In this document: one piece after another, positions 61,501 through 64,000 of the stretch
How positions within the stretch are numbered: position 1 is the stretch's first letter
Layout: each line of letters opens with the position of its first letter
From: Amycolatopsis antarctica
Lineage (GTDB): Bacteria; Actinomycetota; Actinomycetes; Mycobacteriales; Pseudonocardiaceae
Reading direction: 5' to 3'
Assembly (NCBI RefSeq): GCF_002262875.1
Contig: NZ_NKYE01000021.1
Span: 1 to 64,000 of the forward strand
DNA length: 64,000 nt
Notes under the pieces: model-generated
Database searches by the model: none
What the model was told of the DNA's origin: nothing
The model's input: only the letters and a program-made list of their open reading frames with translations
Made by a program: the position numbers and the translations under genes

Positions 61501-62118
61501 TCAGCAGGACGGCTCTGGCGGGAACGTGTGGTCGATGGCCTTCCACCGGTCGCCGCTGAGCACCATCGTGTAGAGGTGCGGCACCCGGGTTCCGTCGCCC
61601 GCGGCGCGTTCCGAGACGACCTGGCCGGTCTCGTCGACGATCCGGACGCCGGAGGAGTCGACACACGCCCACACGGTCGCCGTCGGCGGATCGGCTCCGG
61701 GATCCGAGGCCACGGTGCGCACCTCGGTGACCGTCGCGGTGCCCTCCTGTCGCCAGCCGTTCGCGGTGAACTCCGCCATCGTCGCCTCGACCTCGCCCTT
61801 GGCGAAGCCCTCGGCCGCGGCGTCCAGGTCCTGCGGGCTCGTTCCCGCGCCACCGAGCACGGCATCGGTGACGTCCAGGAAGCCGGTCAGCGCGGCCCCG
61901 GACGCCTCCGGGTCGGCCGCGTCGAGTGGAGCGGAGGACACCGGGGACGAAGCCGTCGTGCTCGGTGCGGGCGGCGGCGCGGAGGGCGCGGGCTGCGCGG
62001 CCGGCTCCTCGTCCGGTCCGCTGACCAGCACGGTCGCGGTGACCACCCCGGCGAGCAGCAGCACCCCGGTCGCCACGGCCAGGTACCTGCGAGGGGTGCT
62101 TCGGTTCGATTCGCTCAC
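61501..62118 (-). CDS. membrane-anchored NTF2-like protein
   Basis: The product is 205 residues from the GTG ending at 62118. A membrane anchor (YLAVATGVLLLAGVVTATVL) is followed by a Pro/Ser-rich linker and an extracytoplasmic domain with GFLDVTDAVLGGAGTS, NGWRQEGTATVTEV and HLYTMVLSGDRWKAIDHTFP, which reads like an NTF2-like or Mce-associated domain. It overlaps the PssE gene stop. Role unknown. Confidence 0.7.
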   Translation of the reverse strand: MSESNRSTPRRYLAVATGVLLLAGVVTATVLVSGPDEEPAAQPAPSAPPPAPSTTASSPVSSAPLDAADPEASGAALTGFLDVTDAVLGGAGTSPQDLDAAAEGFAKGEVEATMAEFTANGWRQEGTATVTEVRTVASDPGADPPTATVWACVDSSGVRIVDETGQVVSERAAGDGTRVPHLYTMVLSGDRWKAIDHTFPPEPSC

Positions 62119-62726
62119 GGGTTCCGGTCTCCGTTCCGCGCTCCGGGGCGCCTGCCGAACAACATCAGTCGCGCCATCTGCCCGAGCCTGCGGGAATCCA
62201 GGCGTCCGGGCCGCTCGCGCAGCACGCCGGCCAGCACGTCGTCCATTGTGGACACCGCAGGGACGGGTGCGGCGACGGTGGTCACGTCGAGGCGGTAGTG
62301 CACGGGTTCGGCGAGCGCGCGGTCCAGGTGCCCGTGCAGCGTGTCCTCGTGCTCGGCGAGGTGGATCCAGCCGCGCTCGGCGATCCTGCGGGAGAAGGAA
62401 ACCTGGTGATCGTCGACGTGCTCGCCGAGCTCTCCCCTGCGCGGCACGACCACGGGCAGGTGGCCGCACGCCCGCGCGTCCATGATCGACCCGGTGCCGC
62501 CGTGGGTGAGGACGACCGAGGCCGAGGCGAAGTGCTCCAGCAACTCGGCACGACTGGTCATCGCGACCCCGGTGGCGTGCCGTGGCGCGGCGGAATGGCC
62601 GTGCTGGGCGAAAACGCTCACTTCCGGGTGTTCCGCGGCCCAACTGTCCAACCAGGACAGACAGCGCCGGAAGTCGTGGTGGTCGGTGCCGAGTGCGGCC
62701 ACCACCCTCGGCCGCGGCGGGGTCAC
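62115..62726 (-). CDS. pssE: PssE-type (Alg13-like) glycosyltransferase subunit
   Basis: The product is 203 residues from the GTG ending at 62726. The GT-B C-terminal half shows VVAALGTDHHDFRRCLSWLD, ASASVVLTHGGTGSIMDARA (the UDP-binding GGTGS) and HLPVVVPRRGELGEHVDDHQ. It corresponds to Alg13, the catalytic UDP-sugar-binding half of a glycosyltransferase. It overlaps the PssD gene by 4 bases. Confidence 0.8.
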   Translation of the reverse strand: MTPPRPRVVAALGTDHHDFRRCLSWLDSWAAEHPEVSVFAQHGHSAAPRHATGVAMTSRAELLEHFASASVVLTHGGTGSIMDARACGHLPVVVPRRGELGEHVDDHQVSFSRRIAERGWIHLAEHEDTLHGHLDRALAEPVHYRLDVTTVAAPVPAVSTMDDVLAGVLRERPGRLDSRRLGQMARLMLFGRRPGARNGDRNP

Positions 62727-63190
62727 CAGGCGGCTCCCACGTGGATTCCCTCGGGGTAGGTGTCGCGCTGTTCCTCCCACTGCAGGCAGAACCGGTCGGT
62801 GAGCGCGTAGCACAGCACCCCGGTCAGCGCGGGACGATCGATCCGTTCGAAGGCCTCGAGGTAGACGGTGCGCACCCGGAGGAACCGGGCCACCACGAAG
62901 AACGGCAGGGCCACGCCCGCCCCGGTGGACACGATCACGTCCGGCCGCAGCCTGCGCATCGTGCGCACCGCGAGCAGCAGGTTCCGCAGCGCGTTGGGGA
63001 TGTTGCGGGTGACCGGGTGGTGCGCCCAGGTGACCTCGTCCGTGCCGACGGCCGCCTCGGCGTCGGGCTTGCGGAAGGTGACCCAGTGCCTGCGATGGCC
63101 TGCCCAGCACTCCCGCAGGTTCACCAGTTGCGCGAGGTGGCCGCCGGTGGACGCGACCAGCATGATCGTCGCCCGGCGGTCAGTAGGCAC
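62723..63190 (-). CDS. pssD: PssD-type (Alg14-like) membrane-anchoring glycosyltransferase subunit
   Basis: The product is 155 residues. Alg14 features are MLVASTGGHLAQLVNLRECW, TFRKPDAEAAVG, PDVIVSTGAGVALPFFVVAR and TVYLEAFERIDRPALTGVL. It anchors and completes the PssE half. The two genes overlap, as in rhizobial pssDE, and add a UDP-sugar (often glucuronic acid or GlcNAc) as the second sugar of the unit. Confidence 0.82.
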   Translation of the reverse strand: MPTDRRATIMLVASTGGHLAQLVNLRECWAGHRRHWVTFRKPDAEAAVGTDEVTWAHHPVTRNIPNALRNLLLAVRTMRRLRPDVIVSTGAGVALPFFVVARFLRVRTVYLEAFERIDRPALTGVLCYALTDRFCLQWEEQRDTYPEGIHVGAAW

Positions 63191-64000
63191 CCCGGCCCCC
63201 CACGACGGCGCGGGCCGTCTTCCACAGGATCGCCGCGTCCAGCGCCAGCGACCAGTCCTCCACGTACCGCAGGTCCAGCCGCACGCTGTCCTCCCAGGAC
63301 AGATCGCTGCGGCCGCTGACCTGCCACAGCCCGGTCATGCCCGGTTTGACCAGCAGCCGCCGCCGGACGACGGTGCCGTAGCTCTCGGTCTCCTCTGGCA
63401 GCGGCGGCCGGGGGCCGACCAGTGACATGGTGCCGCCGAGCACGTTGAGCAGTTGCGGCAGCTCGTCCAGCGAGAACCGGCGCAGCAGCGCGCCGGTCCG
63501 GGTGATCCGCGGATCGCGGTAGACCTTGAACAGCGGCCCGCTGCCCGCGTCCAGTTCGGCGAGCCCGGCACGTTCGGCGTCGGCGCCGACCCGCATGGTG
63601 CGGAACTTCCACATCCGGAAGAGCTGCCCGTCGCGGGAGACGCGGTGCTGGGTGTAGAAGACCGGGCCCCGGTCGCCGAGCTTGATCGCCGCGGCGATCG
63701 TCAGCATCAGCGGGAGCGCGAGGGTCAGCGCGAACAGGGCGCCGAGGCGGTCGACGATCTCCTTGACGACGCGGTGCCCGCCGGTGAACATCGGCGGCCG
63801 CACGCGCAGCATCGGCATGCCGAGCACTCCGGAGACCCGCAGCCTCGGCCCGCCCACCTCCATCAGCACCGGCGCCACGGTCAGCTCCGCCGAGGTGCCT
63901 TCCAGTTCCCAGGCGAGGCGCTGCAGCCGGTCGGTGGTCCAGTACGGCGCGGAGGTCACCGCCACGACCCGGTAACCGGCCCGGAGAACGTGCGCGCCGA
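63180..64000 (-). CDS. undecaprenyl-phosphate sugar phosphotransferase (WbaP/CpsE-like), 5' end outside the window
   Basis: The frame is open from the window end; a GTG at 63965 is internal. The C-terminal PGT domain contains the membrane helix LGALFALTLALPLMLTIAAA, GDRGPVFYTQHRVSRDG, MWKFRTMRVGADAE, LRRFSLDELPQLLNVLGGTM, LVGPRPPLPEE and KPGMTGLWQVSGRSDLSWED. These are the diagnostic motifs of the priming enzyme that transfers a sugar phosphate to undecaprenyl phosphate. The N-terminal membrane and cofactor-like domain is cut off. It overlaps the PssD gene by 11 bases, so this is the start of the leftward operon. Confidence 0.88.
   Translation of the reverse strand, partial: GAHVLRAGYRVVAVTSAPYWTTDRLQRLAWELEGTSAELTVAPVLMEVGGPRLRVSGVLGMPMLRVRPPMFTGGHRVVKEIVDRLGALFALTLALPLMLTIAAAIKLGDRGPVFYTQHRVSRDGQLFRMWKFRTMRVGADAERAGLAELDAGSGPLFKVYRDPRITRTGALLRRFSLDELPQLLNVLGGTMSLVGPRPPLPEETESYGTVVRRRLLVKPGMTGLWQVSGRSDLSWEDSVRLDLRYVEDWSLALDAAILWKTARAVVGGRGAY

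Overview
The window is high-GC actinobacterial DNA. Gene content and arrangement point to the Pseudonocardiaceae, probably Amycolatopsis or a close relative: a PucR-regulated proline catabolism operon, a MerR/sliding-clamp fusion, a MocR/YczE divergent pair, a ClpN/HTH pair and an actinobacterial exopolysaccharide locus. The genus is an inference; no rRNA or tRNA gene was seen.

Positions 1 to about 23.8 kb are an accessory region. It opens with the tail of an IS256-type transposase, followed by small hypothetical and membrane proteins and a two-domain DNA-binding-like protein. A regulatory knot follows, with stacked inverted repeats and a full-length Shine-Dalgarno. At 5.2-11.6 kb is a cluster that looks like an undescribed anti-invader system: a RecB-like PD-(D/E)XK nuclease coupled to a DnaQ-type exonuclease, divergent from a Rad50/SMC-like zinc-hook ATPase, a membrane-anchored HNH nuclease and a large XRE regulator with its own operator. 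At 11.7-18.0 kb eight leftward genes form a WXG100-like cassette: a small WXG-type protein, a larger WXG-type protein with a glycine-zipper C-terminus, two lipoproteins, three membrane proteins (two of them paralogous) and an SseB/SAV_915-like protein. Small regulators follow, then a degenerate tyrosine recombinase next to a DDE-type protein (20.3-22.6 kb), a HEPN-type protein and a cluster of three DnaA boxes (23.56-23.60 kb).

From 23.87 kb the content looks like ordinary chromosome. It holds a DUF445 membrane protein, a DapC-like aminotransferase, an ECF-like sigma factor, a secreted repeat protein, a 440-bp intergenic region packed with successive hairpins, MocR/YczE, ClpN/HTH, a PP2C-like protein, a DUF998 protein, a D-cysteine desulfhydrase-like enzyme, an amidase and a haloacetate dehalogenase-like hydrolase. 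The proline module runs from 37.3 to 43.4 kb: a PucR regulator divergent from pruA, proline dehydrogenase, an APC permease and a glutaredoxin-like protein. It is followed by the MerR/beta-clamp fusion gene, which appears to be leaderless, and its partner. Next come a crotonase with two identical upstream palindromes, a frameshifted gntR with intact operator sites, two small translationally coupled genes, a quinone-oxidoreductase-like enzyme and a DEAD-box helicase with a long upstream region.

Positions 51.2-64.0 kb form an exopolysaccharide/cell-envelope glycan locus. It holds a cytidylyltransferase, a secreted fibrinogen-like/beta-propeller/FN3 protein, a GT2 glycosyltransferase, an O-antigen-ligase-like polymerase, a Wzx/MurJ-like flippase, a Tat-exported beta-helix protein, a CDP-alcohol phosphotransferase, a Wzz-like chain-length protein, an anchored NTF2-like protein, a split Alg13/Alg14-type glycosyltransferase (PssE/PssD) and, cut by the window end, the initiating phosphoglycosyltransferase. 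Together these give a Wzx/Wzy-type pathway: priming sugar transfer, extension, flipping, polymerisation, length control and an exported modifying or binding protein.
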